A DNA stretch of 62,315 nucleotides, from NCBI GenBank assembly GCA_009778595.1, contig WRJI01000004.1, positions 1 through 62,315 of the forward strand, read 5' to 3'. Position numbers and translations under genes: made by a program. Shown one piece after another: positions 44,204-52,983 of this stretch. Each line of letters begins with the position of its first letter. The stretch's first letter is position 1. Origin of the DNA: Peptococcaceae bacterium (GTDB taxonomy: Bacteria > Bacillota > Desulfitobacteriia > Desulfitobacteriales > Syntrophobotulaceae). Below the pieces are notes generated by a model. It did no database searches. It saw nothing but the letters and a program-made list of their open reading frames with translations, and was not told where the DNA came from.

Positions 44204-44686
44204 ATGCCTGGGCAGCGTTCGTACAGGCCGCGGAACATAAGACTTCGGCGTGTTGGAAGAAAAAATCAATATCAAGGGGTACAAAATCAAGGGGTACAAA
44301 GAAATCTCCTTCGTTTCGCTGTGTTGCTGGCGGTTGTCTTTGTATTGTTTCAGATGCGGTTGGCTGCTGATCCTGTAGAGATGTATATGCGGGTCGTTGG
44401 CGATGCCGCCTCTCCGGCGATGACTTTTTACGGGAACAGCCCGGAGGAAAACCAACAAGTATTTATTCGAACATTGCCTGAAGGCGTTGGTGTTCGCGTT
44501 TGGCAGAAAGAGATTTGTCTGGGAGAGGTTCCGGTGGCGGGCAAGGCTTTCATGGTAAGCGTCGGGACCATTCTTCTCGACGCGCGCGGTTTGGGGGACG
44601 GGATTCGTGTAGAAATCACCTTTCTTGGCCAAAAATATACCCTTGATATGATTGAAGAGGTTATGACTTTTGATGTAAAAAGATAG
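44204..44686 (+). CDS. Single-pass membrane protein of unknown function
   Basis: A 160-residue protein: a basic Arg-rich N-terminus, one membrane segment (about residues 36-50), then an outer domain with no known motif. A 15-base direct repeat gives the doubled QGVQN sequence near residue 25. GAGGTGATC before the ATG is a weak ribosome binding site. It may be a small outer domain of the SPOR or DUF4115 kind, but I cannot assign it. Confidence 0.7.
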   Translation: MPGQRSYRPRNIRLRRVGRKNQYQGVQNQGVQRNLLRFAVLLAVVFVLFQMRLAADPVEMYMRVVGDAASPAMTFYGNSPEENQQVFIRTLPEGVGVRVWQKEICLGEVPVAGKAFMVSVGTILLDARGLGDGIRVEITFLGQKYTLDMIEEVMTFDVKR

Positions 44687-44860
44687 AACGGCTCTTAAGG
44701 AGAAGCATAAAGAATAAAACAAAAATATTAGAAATTTATAACAATTCCTCGATTTTTGAGGTATAATTAAGGCTGTCACATTTTAAAAAGTGAATTGTGT
44801 GTCAATTCAATACAAATCACATTTAGAATGTCAGGACATGTTACAAGGAGGATTGATAGT

Positions 44861-45574
44861 ATGGGACAACAGTGCGTTCAGCAGAACCTTGTCGGCAGTT
44901 CGATCTTGAGTTCGGACAGGATGAATATGCTGGAAGAACTCATGGGAAGTGTTGCCCACGAGGTGCGCAATCCCTTGGCGGTTGTCCGTGGGAATCTGCA
45001 AATTTTGTTGTGGAAGGATGATCTTGCTTCACAACATGCCGGTTTCAAAGTCATGATGGAAAAGATTGACGGCGCGATGGAGCTGCTTACCGAGTTTCTG
45101 CAAACATTAAAGCCCCAGCAGAATGTTTCGGCGGAAATGGGGGTCAATGCAGTTATTCTTTCTGTCAAGAGGCTTCTGGAGGCGGAGGCCATTCGTCACG
45201 GTCATTGTATCCGTTTCGAATTATGCGGGGAGATGCCGCTAATCATGATAAGTCCAAGCAAACTGATTCACTTGTTATATAACATGTGTTTCATCGCGTT
45301 TCGTTATATGGATGTCAGCGGTGATGTTGTCGTGGCTACAGATGTACGGGATGGTATGTTGATTTGTTCGGTTACCAGTTTGGAGCCCGGAAATCAGCAA
45401 CGAAATCAGCAACATGGGAAAGAGAAGGACATTTGTCCCGAGGGCATGGATCAGATGGCGGGCGTGTGCGTGAGGATTGCCGATGAGCTTGGCGCCGGGT
45501 TTGAGATCCGTCCTTTCGAATATCAAGGGGCTGAAGTTGTGTTGACAGTGAAATTACTTAAACATATCGGCTAA
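44861..45574 (+). CDS. Histidine-kinase-like protein without sensor domain
   Basis: A 237-residue soluble protein. Around residue 30 it has the dimerisation/phosphoacceptor motif MGSVAHEVRNPLAVVRGNL with the phospho-His, as in sporulation-type kinases. The following ATPase region is abnormal: an N-box-like LLYNMCFIAFRYMD is visible, but D-box and G-box glycines are not, so ATP binding may be lost. It could be a phosphotransfer or pseudokinase partner in the sporulation phosphorelay. AGGAGG precedes ATG 44861. The 3' end overlaps the convergent WXG100 gene by 21 bases. Confidence 0.8.
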   Translation: MGQQCVQQNLVGSSILSSDRMNMLEELMGSVAHEVRNPLAVVRGNLQILLWKDDLASQHAGFKVMMEKIDGAMELLTEFLQTLKPQQNVSAEMGVNAVILSVKRLLEAEAIRHGHCIRFELCGEMPLIMISPSKLIHLLYNMCFIAFRYMDVSGDVVVATDVRDGMLICSVTSLEPGNQQRNQQHGKEKDICPEGMDQMAGVCVRIADELGAGFEIRPFEYQGAEVVLTVKLLKHIG

Positions 45575-45859
45575 ACCTATATTCGCTTGCTCTGTTTCGA
45601 AGTAGCCTGATTGGATGTTCAATCGCAGGAATTTTACGTAATTGTCCATCATGTCGTGATAGAGCTGGGAATATTTCTCTACAAAACTCTTGAAGGAATT
45701 GATGGTGTCGTCCGCGGCTCTGCCGCTCCAAACACTGGATAGATTCTGGAGGGAGACTTGTCCTTTTTTCAGGGCTTCATCAAGCTGTGCATTGTATCTT
45801 TCGATGTTGGTGGCAATTTGGCCGACTTGATCGGTATCAACTCGAATACGATCTGACAT
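45554..45859 (-). CDS. WXG100-family secreted protein (Esx type)
   Basis: A 101-residue alpha-helical hairpin protein with the WXG turn as WSG near residue 44 (LSSVWSGRAADDTIN). Such proteins are exported by type VII secretion systems as dimers. The C-terminus (YFETEQANIGLADMFK) may contain the YxxxD/E-like export signal. It is the last gene of the essC operon, separated from the previous WXG100 gene by two element pieces. Confidence 0.9.
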   Translation of the reverse strand: MSDRIRVDTDQVGQIATNIERYNAQLDEALKKGQVSLQNLSSVWSGRAADDTINSFKSFVEKYSQLYHDMMDNYVKFLRLNIQSGYFETEQANIGLADMFK

Positions 45860-45911
45860 GAGCGGTCACTCCTTTTAAAGTGTATTTGATGATGGGATCT
45901 TGATGCTGATG

Positions 45912-45938
45912 GGATACTTGCGGTCGAAGACCGCATTA
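45912..45938 (+). repeat. Dispersed element, 27-bp terminal fragment before copy 13
   Basis: Last heptamer (GGATACT) plus hairpin GCGGTC-GAA-GACCGC and TTAG. It is joined head to tail to copy 13, sharing the TTAG at 45935-45938. Confidence 0.85.
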
Positions 45939-46037
45939 GTCCCTTACGGACGCGAAGCGTCAAAAAAGAACAAGAAAATCCACATTCTGAATACTGAATC
46001 CTGAATACTGAATACTTGCGGGCGTAGCCCGCATTAG
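45939..46037 (+). repeat. Dispersed TTAG element, copy 13 (n=4, 99 bp)
   Basis: TTAG at 45935-45938 and 46034-46037. The second supplies the TAA stop of the WXG100 gene. One extra base in the AT-rich stretch explains 99 bases. It separates the two WXG100 genes of the type VII operon. Confidence 0.95.
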
Positions 46038-46327
46038 AGTCTTTTTACGCGGGCTAAATTGTCTTGTTGCCTGTTGAGATAGTTCTGTTGTTGCTTGTCT
46101 AAAGCTTGGCTGGCAAGCTGCAATTTGTCAGCCATTTTCTGAAGGTCTGTGCAGCAACCGTTGATTTGGGCGACAAAGGCAAGGTTGTCGGCACCTTCCC
46201 AAGCGGCTCCCATTGTTGAGGCGGCTTGCAGGAGTTGTTTGTAAATGGTTGTGTAGGTATCGGATAATTGGGAGATTTCTTTGGACGTTTTCTCCAGTTG
46301 CTGTGGGGTCACACTAAATTGACTCAT
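46034..46327 (-). CDS. WXG100-family secreted protein (Esx type)
   Basis: A 97-residue helical hairpin protein with the WXG motif as WEG in MGAAWEGADNLAF. It is the likely heterodimer or co-export partner of the WXG100 protein at 45554-45859. The TAA stop codon lies in the TTAG border of element copy 13, and the element sits between the two esx genes. A good ribosome binding site (AAAGGAGC) precedes the ATG. Confidence 0.9.
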   Translation of the reverse strand: MSQFSVTPQQLEKTSKEISQLSDTYTTIYKQLLQAASTMGAAWEGADNLAFVAQINGCCTDLQKMADKLQLASQALDKQQQNYLNRQQDNLARVKRL

Positions 46328-46425
46328 TATAGTGCTCCTTTCTCTGCGATCTCGCGATCATATTAATGTTGGAAGCGGAATCGAAAGACGGGTGATTACC
46401 GTCTAGAAAGACTGGTGATTACCGT

Positions 46426-46677
46426 TTATATTAACAGGAGTCGGCTGCCGTTCTTGATTCCAAGTTCGGCGACGATCTTGTCAACATCATATATTGTGCC
46501 GGTGGCGGCGTCGCAGAGTATGTCACTGCCGGTGGAGGTGTATTTGCTCTCAGCAAGGTCGGTTAGCATGCCTGAGAGAAGTTTGATGACTTCGCTCATT
46601 TTACTTTCCAGCGGGATATAGGCGTCGAAGACTCTTTCCGCGGCGGGCAGGGTAATTTCTACTAAGACTTTACTCAT
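46426..46677 (-). CDS. YukD/EsaB-like ubiquitin-fold protein
   Basis: An 83-residue protein with the compact beta-grasp pattern of YukD/EsaB, the small cytosolic component of Bacillota type VII systems. It begins KVLVEITLPAAERVFDAYIP and ends ELGIKNGSRLLLI. The ATG at 46677 overlaps the essC stop by four bases. The frame extends upstream, but only this start fits the family length and the overlap. Confidence 0.8.
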   Translation of the reverse strand: MSKVLVEITLPAAERVFDAYIPLESKMSEVIKLLSGMLTDLAESKYTSTGSDILCDAATGTIYDVDKIVAELGIKNGSRLLLI

Positions 46678-49600
46678 GTTTGGAGGTCCTCCGTTTCTTC
46701 TTGTTTCGAGCAGATGAGTTTTGCTTTGGTGACTTTGTTTTTTTGGAGACAGTATCCAAATCCGTATGGCGTGTCGCCGATATCCAGGGTTTTCTTGCCG
46801 GTGTTCATACAATATTGTTCGTTGAAGCCGCCGCCGAGCCAGATGCCGTTAGAGGCTCTGTCAGCGCTTATGTGGTGTTTGTACCAGCGGTTCAAGTTGA
46901 CATCTGACATATTCTGGGCGTCTTCGCCGATAATGATGAGGATGTTGTATTTGGCATCTCCTTTTTCCAGGATGAGGTCGAGTTTATCCTTCGTGTCATC
47001 TGTGAGGGATTTTTTGAGCTCCGTGTAGGAGGGGATGACGACGATTGTGGCGTCAAAGGGATCCGGGGTTTGTTTATTCTCCAGGGCTTCTTTGAATGTG
47101 TTGTTCCGGTGGAGGAGCTGGTGAAACAGGTTGTCGAGGGTGGTTTCGCAGTCGGCGAGGTTGCGTGTACAGGAGAGTGTGGGGATGTTGGTGTTGGAAA
47201 GGTAGCTGTCGGCAAAGTGGTAGTCTGTGTCCAGGATGGTGACAGTGAAGGCGCATTGGTTTGATATAAAACAGGCCAAGTCATAGGAGAAAAGGCGCTC
47301 CCTGTCATCATTTGAGTATATCATAGTGATGTATGTGTGTCCAAATGGATAGTGGTGGAGTTTGAGGGTGTCGCAGATAACACCGATCGGAAGTGTCAGG
47401 GTTGTCAGGTCGAAAGAGGCCGTTTGGTCGGCGCCGCCGGACAGGGGCACTGATGTTTGTCGGGCGTGTCTGATGCCGGCGTATTCTCTTACGTTTTCCG
47501 GGAGATGGTCAGCCAGGTATTCGGCGTCGACTTGATCGGGAAGCAGGGGAATCCGGGTCGCTGGTCGGCCTTGTCTGTCGTGCCACATTTTTTTGAACGC
47601 GTGGCTTTGGTGTTGGATAAAGGCGAAGGGGATGGGATCTTCTGTGATTTGGGCGATTTGGAATTCGTGGAGCTCTTCCAACTTGAAGAGGCCTCTGCCT
47701 TTGTGTTTAGAGGGGACAAGGCCTTCTGTTCTGCCAACGATGGTGCTGTAATCGTTGGAGTCGTTGAGCTGGAGTACGAAAAGTTGTTTGAAGTATTGGA
47801 GCAAGTTGAACCGTACTGTATTGACGCCGAGAGCGGTTAGGACGAAGGTGATGCCGTATTTGACGCCTTCCCGGGACAAGTAGGAGAGGGCTTCTACTTT
47901 TTCTTCGTAGAGTTCCGCGAAGGCCGAGAAGTTGTTGATGGCGACGAGGATGTTCGGAATATACGAATGCTGAATGGCGATTGGGGGCACGGATGTCGAA
48001 CCGGTCGGCGAGGCATGCGGGTCTTTTCGTTTGGCTTCGATGTAGGAGACGTAGGTGCCACCGTGGTCGGCGAAGGTTTTTTTGCGTCTGATGAGCTCTT
48101 CTCTGAGCATTTTGAAGAGGTTGCTGATTTTTTCTGTTTCGAAGGAGAGGATGACGTCGCCGATATGGGGGGCTTTGGCAAAGGCGCGCAGGGTTTCGGC
48201 GGAAAAGTCAAGGAGGTAAATGTTGACTTCGTCGGGGCTGTGGTTTTGCATGAGGGAGTAAACGAGGGTGTTGAGGAAGGTTGTTTTGCCGGTGTCGGCG
48301 GCGCCGTAGACGATGGCGTTGCCTTCGGTAGAGAGTGGTAGGGTCAGGAGGTGTTGTTGTTGGCGAGCGGGGTCGTCATAGACACCGATGATGGGGTTCA
48401 GAATGTAGGGTTTGCGGGGGACGGACGGGTATTCTGTTTTGAGGGTGCTGAGAAGGATCTTGGGGTCTATGGGGTCGAGCCAGAGGGGGCGGACGCGGAT
48501 GTTTTCTTCGTTGGCGATGGTTCGGAGGTATTTTGTGACAGCGTCGAGTTGTTTGGAGGGGTTGGGAGTTTGGTGTCTGGTGTTGACGGGTTTGGCTTCG
48601 CGGAGGGGATGTCCGTTGCGGTCGATGATAAGGACGCTGTCGTCTTTTTCGGTGATGGTTTTGTCGGCAGGGTAGTAGGGGGCACCGGCCCATGCCGATT
48701 GGCCGATGTCGAAGAGTTCGTTGTATCCCACTTGAAGATAGAAGCGGCCGGTTTCGGTGAGTTCGGCGGCGTCGGGGCGTTTGAGCATGTCGATGCTGTC
48801 GGATTTGTCTTGGACTTTGAGGCATACCCGGAAGCGGGAGTTGGACCAGATTTGGTCGTCAACGACGCCGGAGGGTTTTTGAGTGGCGAGGATGAGGTGG
48901 ATGCCTAAGGAGCGGCCGATGCGGGCGGCGCTGACGAGTTGGGTCATGAATTCGGGTTGTTGGGTTTTGAGTTCGGCGAATTCATCTGAGATGATGAAGA
49001 GGTGTTGGAGGGGCTCGCGAACAGCCCCTTCCCGGTATAGTTTCTGGTATTTGTAGATGTCTATGTTGCTGACGCCTTGTTGTTTGCCGGCTTGGGCGAA
49101 GATGGCCTGACGTCGTTTGAGTTCGCTTTCGATGGAGATGAGGGATCGTTTGATCGCGGCGCCGTCCAGATTGGTGATGATGCCGGCGGTGTGAGGGAGG
49201 TTTTCGAAGGATTTGGCCATGCCGCCGCCTTTGTAGTCGATGAGTATGAAGGCCACTTCGTAGGGGTGGTAGTTGACGGCTAAGGAGAGGATGAGGGTCA
49301 TGATGAATTCGGATTTGCCGGAGCCGGTCATGCCGGCGACAAGGCCGTGGGGGCCGTGAAAGTTTTCATGGAGGTCGAGTTTGAAGGGGCTGCCCATGGT
49401 ATCGACGCCCACGGCAGCTTCGAGGGATTGGACCGGGTTGTTGTCCTGCCAGCGGGTGAGGGCGTTGAGGTGTTCGATTTTGCCGACGCCGAAGAGTTGG
49501 AGAAAGGTGATCATAGGAGGGAGTTTGTAAGTGTTGGCCAGGGTGTCGAGGCGGATTTGGGAGAGTTTGACGCTGAGGGTTGTGGGGTCTTTGTCGAGGA

Positions 49601-51464
49601 TGATGTCGGGAGTGAAGGGGGTGACTTGGCCGGTGATGTCATCTTTGCTGTAAGTTTTGCCGATTGTGGGTTCCAATTCGACAACGATGCTGGATTCTTT
49701 GGGGAGGTTTTTGAGTTTATTGTAGAAGGTGAGGACGCTGATGTTGAGGTTTTTTTGTTGGGCGTAAATCTGTTTGAGCATGTCGGCTTTTTGGGCCAAG
49801 GGTTGACTGAGGGAGAAGATGATATAATAGGGGGCGGTTTTGCTCATGTCTGTGCTGTGGATGGGGGCACGGTGTTCAATTTCTTTCTCCAGGTAGGCGG
49901 ATACCTCTTTGACTTCGCTGACGGTGGTCGCGATGAAGCGGAAAGTGTGTTGGTTGTTCCAAACGTGGGGGAGCCACTTGGTGAAGTAGAAGTCCTCTTC
50001 TTCTGCGGGGTCGTAAATGAAGACGAGTTTGACTTCGTCATAGCTGTAGAGGGCGGCAATCTGGAAGATGAGCCCTTTGGCGATGTCTTTGGTTTGAGGG
50101 CGGTTGCCGATGACACCGACAATATATTCTTCGTAGAGGGGAAGGGTGATGGGGATGTTATGGAGTTCTTTGGGGGCGTCGCAGAGGGCGTACAGGTCTT
50201 CTTGGAGGTTGTCTTCGTCTGTGGTGAAACGGCGTTCCGCGTATGTGATGTCGGCTTGGAGTTTGCCGTTGCCAAGGCCGAGGCGGAGTCTGAGGAAGTC
50301 GTTTTGGCCGGGGCCGCGTTCCCAGAGGGTTCGGTTGATGTCTTCTATGCGTGATACGCAGTCGGTGAGGGGGACGTAGGTTTCGCGCAGGACGCGTTCC
50401 TGTTTGGCGCTTTCGTCACGGAATTTCTGGGAGAGACGGTCGAGGTATTCTTTGTATTTGTGTTGGCGTTGGGCTTCTTTCTTGATTTTACTTTTCTTGT
50501 TATGGTTTTTGGAGATGAGGGGCCAGAGGAGTACCCCCAGGAGCATGCTGCCGGACATGATCATGGTAGGAAAAGCTGCGGTGATATCGCCTTTTTGCAT
50601 GGCGCTGGTGAGTGAGAAGAACATCATGGAGAGGGAGGCCATGCCCATGGTTAGGGAGGGGCCTAGGACGAGCATGAGGGGCGTCTCTTCGCCGGTTGTA
50701 TTCTGGGGTGGGGAGTCGATTCTGATAATGGGTTTTTCGATGTCGGTTTTGAAGCGGGGGGAGCGATAAAAGGCGGTGAAGGCGATATCATCATATTCGC
50801 CGGTATGGTCATCGTCATCAGGATCGGGAGGATGGAAGCGGGGTTGAGCAAAGGGTTTGAGGGAGGGGGTGGCAATGTGGACTTTGCCGTCGGGGTTGTT
50901 GAAGGCGATATAGTTGGCACCGATGATGATTTTGAATCCCATGATAATGGCGATGATGTCGCCGGGTTTGAGGGTTTTCTGCTTGACGCGTTTGCCGTTG
51001 ACGAATGTGCCGTTGGTACTGGAGTCCTTGACACTCCATTGGCCTTGGGTGTAGGTCAGATTGACATGGGTGGAGGATACATAGGGGTTGTTGATGATGA
51101 TGGTGTTGTTGTCCTGGCGTCCGATGGTGAGGCGGAGGTCTGATTCGACCCAGTATTTAGTAAATATTTGCCGGTCTTCGGTGATGGGTTCTGTGTAGAG
51201 GATGGTTTTCTCCTTGGTTCTGGCGATTCTGATATTGTAGATGTTCAGGGGTTTGATGACAATACTGCGAAGGGGCTGGTTCTGGTCGTCCAGAAAGGTG
51301 ACCTTCTTGCCGGATTTGACCACCCATTCGCCACCCAGTCCTTCGATGCCGATGAGTTTGGCTTCCGGTTGGTCGGGGGGATCGTTGAGCCAGTATTGTC
51401 CGGTGATCTTGTCAGGGAGGGTGACGGAGGTGAGGGTTTTCTGTGTGAGTAAGGCGACAAGCAT
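46674..51464 (-). CDS. essC: Type VII secretion ATPase EssC
   Basis: The 1596-residue motor of a Bacillota type VII secretion system. The N-terminal 190 residues hold a FHA-like pair (LTIGRQDNNTI, YVSSTHVNL, SSTNGTFVNG). Two membrane segments lie near 262-325. Then come FtsK/SpoIIIE-type ATPase domains: the first with GMTGSGKSE near 705 and ILIDYKGGG, the second with YGAADTGKTT near 1050, and a third without a clear Walker A near 1375. Such multi-domain ATPases drive WXG100 export. essA, essB (yukC) and esaA are not in the window, so the rest is elsewhere or the system is reduced. ATG 51464 has AAGGAGAAC upstream. Confidence 0.95.
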   Translation of the reverse strand: MLVALLTQKTLTSVTLPDKITGQYWLNDPPDQPEAKLIGIEGLGGEWVVKSGKKVTFLDDQNQPLRSIVIKPLNIYNIRIARTKEKTILYTEPITEDRQIFTKYWVESDLRLTIGRQDNNTIIINNPYVSSTHVNLTYTQGQWSVKDSSTNGTFVNGKRVKQKTLKPGDIIAIIMGFKIIIGANYIAFNNPDGKVHIATPSLKPFAQPRFHPPDPDDDDHTGEYDDIAFTAFYRSPRFKTDIEKPIIRIDSPPQNTTGEETPLMLVLGPSLTMGMASLSMMFFSLTSAMQKGDITAAFPTMIMSGSMLLGVLLWPLISKNHNKKSKIKKEAQRQHKYKEYLDRLSQKFRDESAKQERVLRETYVPLTDCVSRIEDINRTLWERGPGQNDFLRLRLGLGNGKLQADITYAERRFTTDEDNLQEDLYALCDAPKELHNIPITLPLYEEYIVGVIGNRPQTKDIAKGLIFQIAALYSYDEVKLVFIYDPAEEEDFYFTKWLPHVWNNQHTFRFIATTVSEVKEVSAYLEKEIEHRAPIHSTDMSKTAPYYIIFSLSQPLAQKADMLKQIYAQQKNLNISVLTFYNKLKNLPKESSIVVELEPTIGKTYSKDDITGQVTPFTPDIILDKDPTTLSVKLSQIRLDTLANTYKLPPMITFLQLFGVGKIEHLNALTRWQDNNPVQSLEAAVGVDTMGSPFKLDLHENFHGPHGLVAGMTGSGKSEFIMTLILSLAVNYHPYEVAFILIDYKGGGMAKSFENLPHTAGIITNLDGAAIKRSLISIESELKRRQAIFAQAGKQQGVSNIDIYKYQKLYREGAVREPLQHLFIISDEFAELKTQQPEFMTQLVSAARIGRSLGIHLILATQKPSGVVDDQIWSNSRFRVCLKVQDKSDSIDMLKRPDAAELTETGRFYLQVGYNELFDIGQSAWAGAPYYPADKTITEKDDSVLIIDRNGHPLREAKPVNTRHQTPNPSKQLDAVTKYLRTIANEENIRVRPLWLDPIDPKILLSTLKTEYPSVPRKPYILNPIIGVYDDPARQQQHLLTLPLSTEGNAIVYGAADTGKTTFLNTLVYSLMQNHSPDEVNIYLLDFSAETLRAFAKAPHIGDVILSFETEKISNLFKMLREELIRRKKTFADHGGTYVSYIEAKRKDPHASPTGSTSVPPIAIQHSYIPNILVAINNFSAFAELYEEKVEALSYLSREGVKYGITFVLTALGVNTVRFNLLQYFKQLFVLQLNDSNDYSTIVGRTEGLVPSKHKGRGLFKLEELHEFQIAQITEDPIPFAFIQHQSHAFKKMWHDRQGRPATRIPLLPDQVDAEYLADHLPENVREYAGIRHARQTSVPLSGGADQTASFDLTTLTLPIGVICDTLKLHHYPFGHTYITMIYSNDDRERLFSYDLACFISNQCAFTVTILDTDYHFADSYLSNTNIPTLSCTRNLADCETTLDNLFHQLLHRNNTFKEALENKQTPDPFDATIVVIPSYTELKKSLTDDTKDKLDLILEKGDAKYNILIIIGEDAQNMSDVNLNRWYKHHISADRASNGIWLGGGFNEQYCMNTGKKTLDIGDTPYGFGYCLQKNKVTKAKLICSKQEETEDLQT

Positions 51465-51694
51465 AGGTTGTTCTCCTTGTAAAGAAGGGTAATTCCTTCA
51501 GTTTGTTAATGTAAAAAACTTTGATTGTGGTTATTTAATAAACCGTTTGTAATTAAAATTCCAATTTCCCTTTCTTCTAGCTGTGGTTCGGAAATTCCTT
51601 CTTGGATTCAGTGGTTATAAAAAAAAAATTAGTGAATGAGTGAGTTGGGAGCCTCCGGAGAGGATGCGTATTCAGTGGCACCCAAAGAACATAA
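51465..51694. other. Upstream region of essC without gene
   Basis: An AT-rich stretch that should contain the essC promoter on the minus strand. I see no promoter I would fix, and no gene. Confidence 0.4.
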
Positions 51695-51792
51695 TGCGGG
51701 CTTTGCCCGCAAGTATCCAGTATTCAGTATTCAGTATTCAGAATGTGGATTTTCTTGTTTTTTATTGATGTTGTTGCAACCTAAGCGAATAA
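51695..51792 (-). repeat. Dispersed TTAG element, copy 14 (n=4, 98 bp)
   Basis: Both borders read ATAA instead of CTAA, at 51691-51694 and 51789-51792. That both ends carry the same change suggests the target base is copied or selected. Hairpin GCGGGC-TTT-GCCCGC; GTTGCAAC-type other end. Confidence 0.95.
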
Positions 51793-51801
51793 GGTGCTAA
51801 A

Positions 51802-52983
51802 TCAGATGATCTGCGTGTCAGCCATGACGAATTGCGCGACAAATCTCGAAATGCGTTCAAGGGCTTCTTTGAGGATCTCCGGGGCGTAGGCGTAGGAGCA
51901 ACGGATATGGCCTTCACCGCTGGGCCCAAAGGCGGTGCCGGGGACGACAGCGACTTTCTGTTGTTGAAGGAGTTTCTCGGCGAAGTGTTCTGAGGAGAGG
52001 CCTGTGGCGGAAATATCGGGGAAGACGTAGAAAGTGCCCTGAGGATCGAAGCAGGTTAACCCCATTTCCCGGAAACCGCTGACCATGATACGACGGCGGC
52101 GGTCGTATTCCATGACCATTTCCTGTTTGGCCACGTTGCCGGTGCGGAGGCCTTCTAAGGCGGCGATCTGGCCCATGATGGGGGCACACATAACGGTGTA
52201 TTGGTGGATGCGGGTCATGGCGGCGATGAGGTCTTCCGGACCGCAGGTGTAGCCGACGCGCCAGCCGGTCATGGCGTAGGCTTTGGAGAATCCGCTGATA
52301 TGCAACGTGCGGTTGCGCATGTAGGGTAATCCCGCGAAGGGTTGGTGGGTGCCTTCGTATGTCAGGTCGGAATAGATTTCGTCGGAGAGAACGACGAGAT
52401 CGTTTTCGGAGACGAAACGGGCTACGGGTAGCAGGTCGTCTCGCTCCATGACGGCGCCGGTCGGGTTGTTGGGGTAGGAGAGGAGAAGAATTTTGCAGTT
52501 GGGGGTGTAGGCTGCAATGAGGTCTTCTTCTTGGAGTCTGAAATCGTTTTCGGCGCGGAGGGGAACATATCGGATTTCAGCACCGGCCAGTTGGGCACAG
52601 GCGGCGTAGGAGACGTAGCAGGGATCTGTGATGAGTATAGCGTCTCCGGGTTCGATAAGGGCACGCATGGCTAAGTCGATGGCTTCGCTGGCGCCGACGG
52701 TGATGAGGATTTCGGTGGTGGGAGAGTAGTTGAGGGACAGGTTTTTGGCCAAGTAGCGGGAGAGTTCCTGGCGCAATTCAAAGAGACCGGAATTACTTGT
52801 GTACATGGTTTGGCCTTGTTCCAGGGAGTAAATGGCACTTTCTCGCATGACCCAAGGGGTGGGGAAGTCGGGCTCACCGACACCTAAAGAGATGACATCG
52901 TCCATAGAGGAGACCAGATCAAAGAATTTGCGGATACCGGAAGGTGGGATGGTTTGAACGGTTTGCGATAAGTATTTTTTCAT
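51802..52983 (-). CDS. Class I/II PLP-dependent aminotransferase
   Basis: A 393-residue fold-type I aminotransferase. The PLP lysine is in HISGFSKAYAMTGWRVG, with SYPNNPTGAV and DEIYSDLTYEG. The N-terminus has SLGVGEPDFPTP, typical of aspartate/aromatic enzymes of the PatA/AspC kind. The substrate is not certain from sequence. Its ATG overlaps the stop of the upstream Lrp-type regulator by four bases, a pairing seen in many Bacillota, where the regulator likely controls the aminotransferase by amino-acid level. Confidence 0.92.
   Translation of the reverse strand: MKKYLSQTVQTIPPSGIRKFFDLVSSMDDVISLGVGEPDFPTPWVMRESAIYSLEQGQTMYTSNSGLFELRQELSRYLAKNLSLNYSPTTEILITVGASEAIDLAMRALIEPGDAILITDPCYVSYAACAQLAGAEIRYVPLRAENDFRLQEEDLIAAYTPNCKILLLSYPNNPTGAVMERDDLLPVARFVSENDLVVLSDEIYSDLTYEGTHQPFAGLPYMRNRTLHISGFSKAYAMTGWRVGYTCGPEDLIAAMTRIHQYTVMCAPIMGQIAALEGLRTGNVAKQEMVMEYDRRRRIMVSGFREMGLTCFDPQGTFYVFPDISATGLSSEHFAEKLLQQQKVAVVPGTAFGPSGEGHIRCSYAYAPEILKEALERISRFVAQFVMADTQII

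Noticed and set aside
47457-50354. Several long plus-strand frames opposite essC (up to 335 codons)
   Set aside because: They mirror the strong codon bias of essC, have Gly/Val/Glu/Phe-rich nonsense composition and no ribosome binding sites or families.
46674-51464. Intein or toxin domain inside EssC
   Set aside because: The domain order is continuous with FHA, membrane and ATPase domains; no splice junction or toxin motif.
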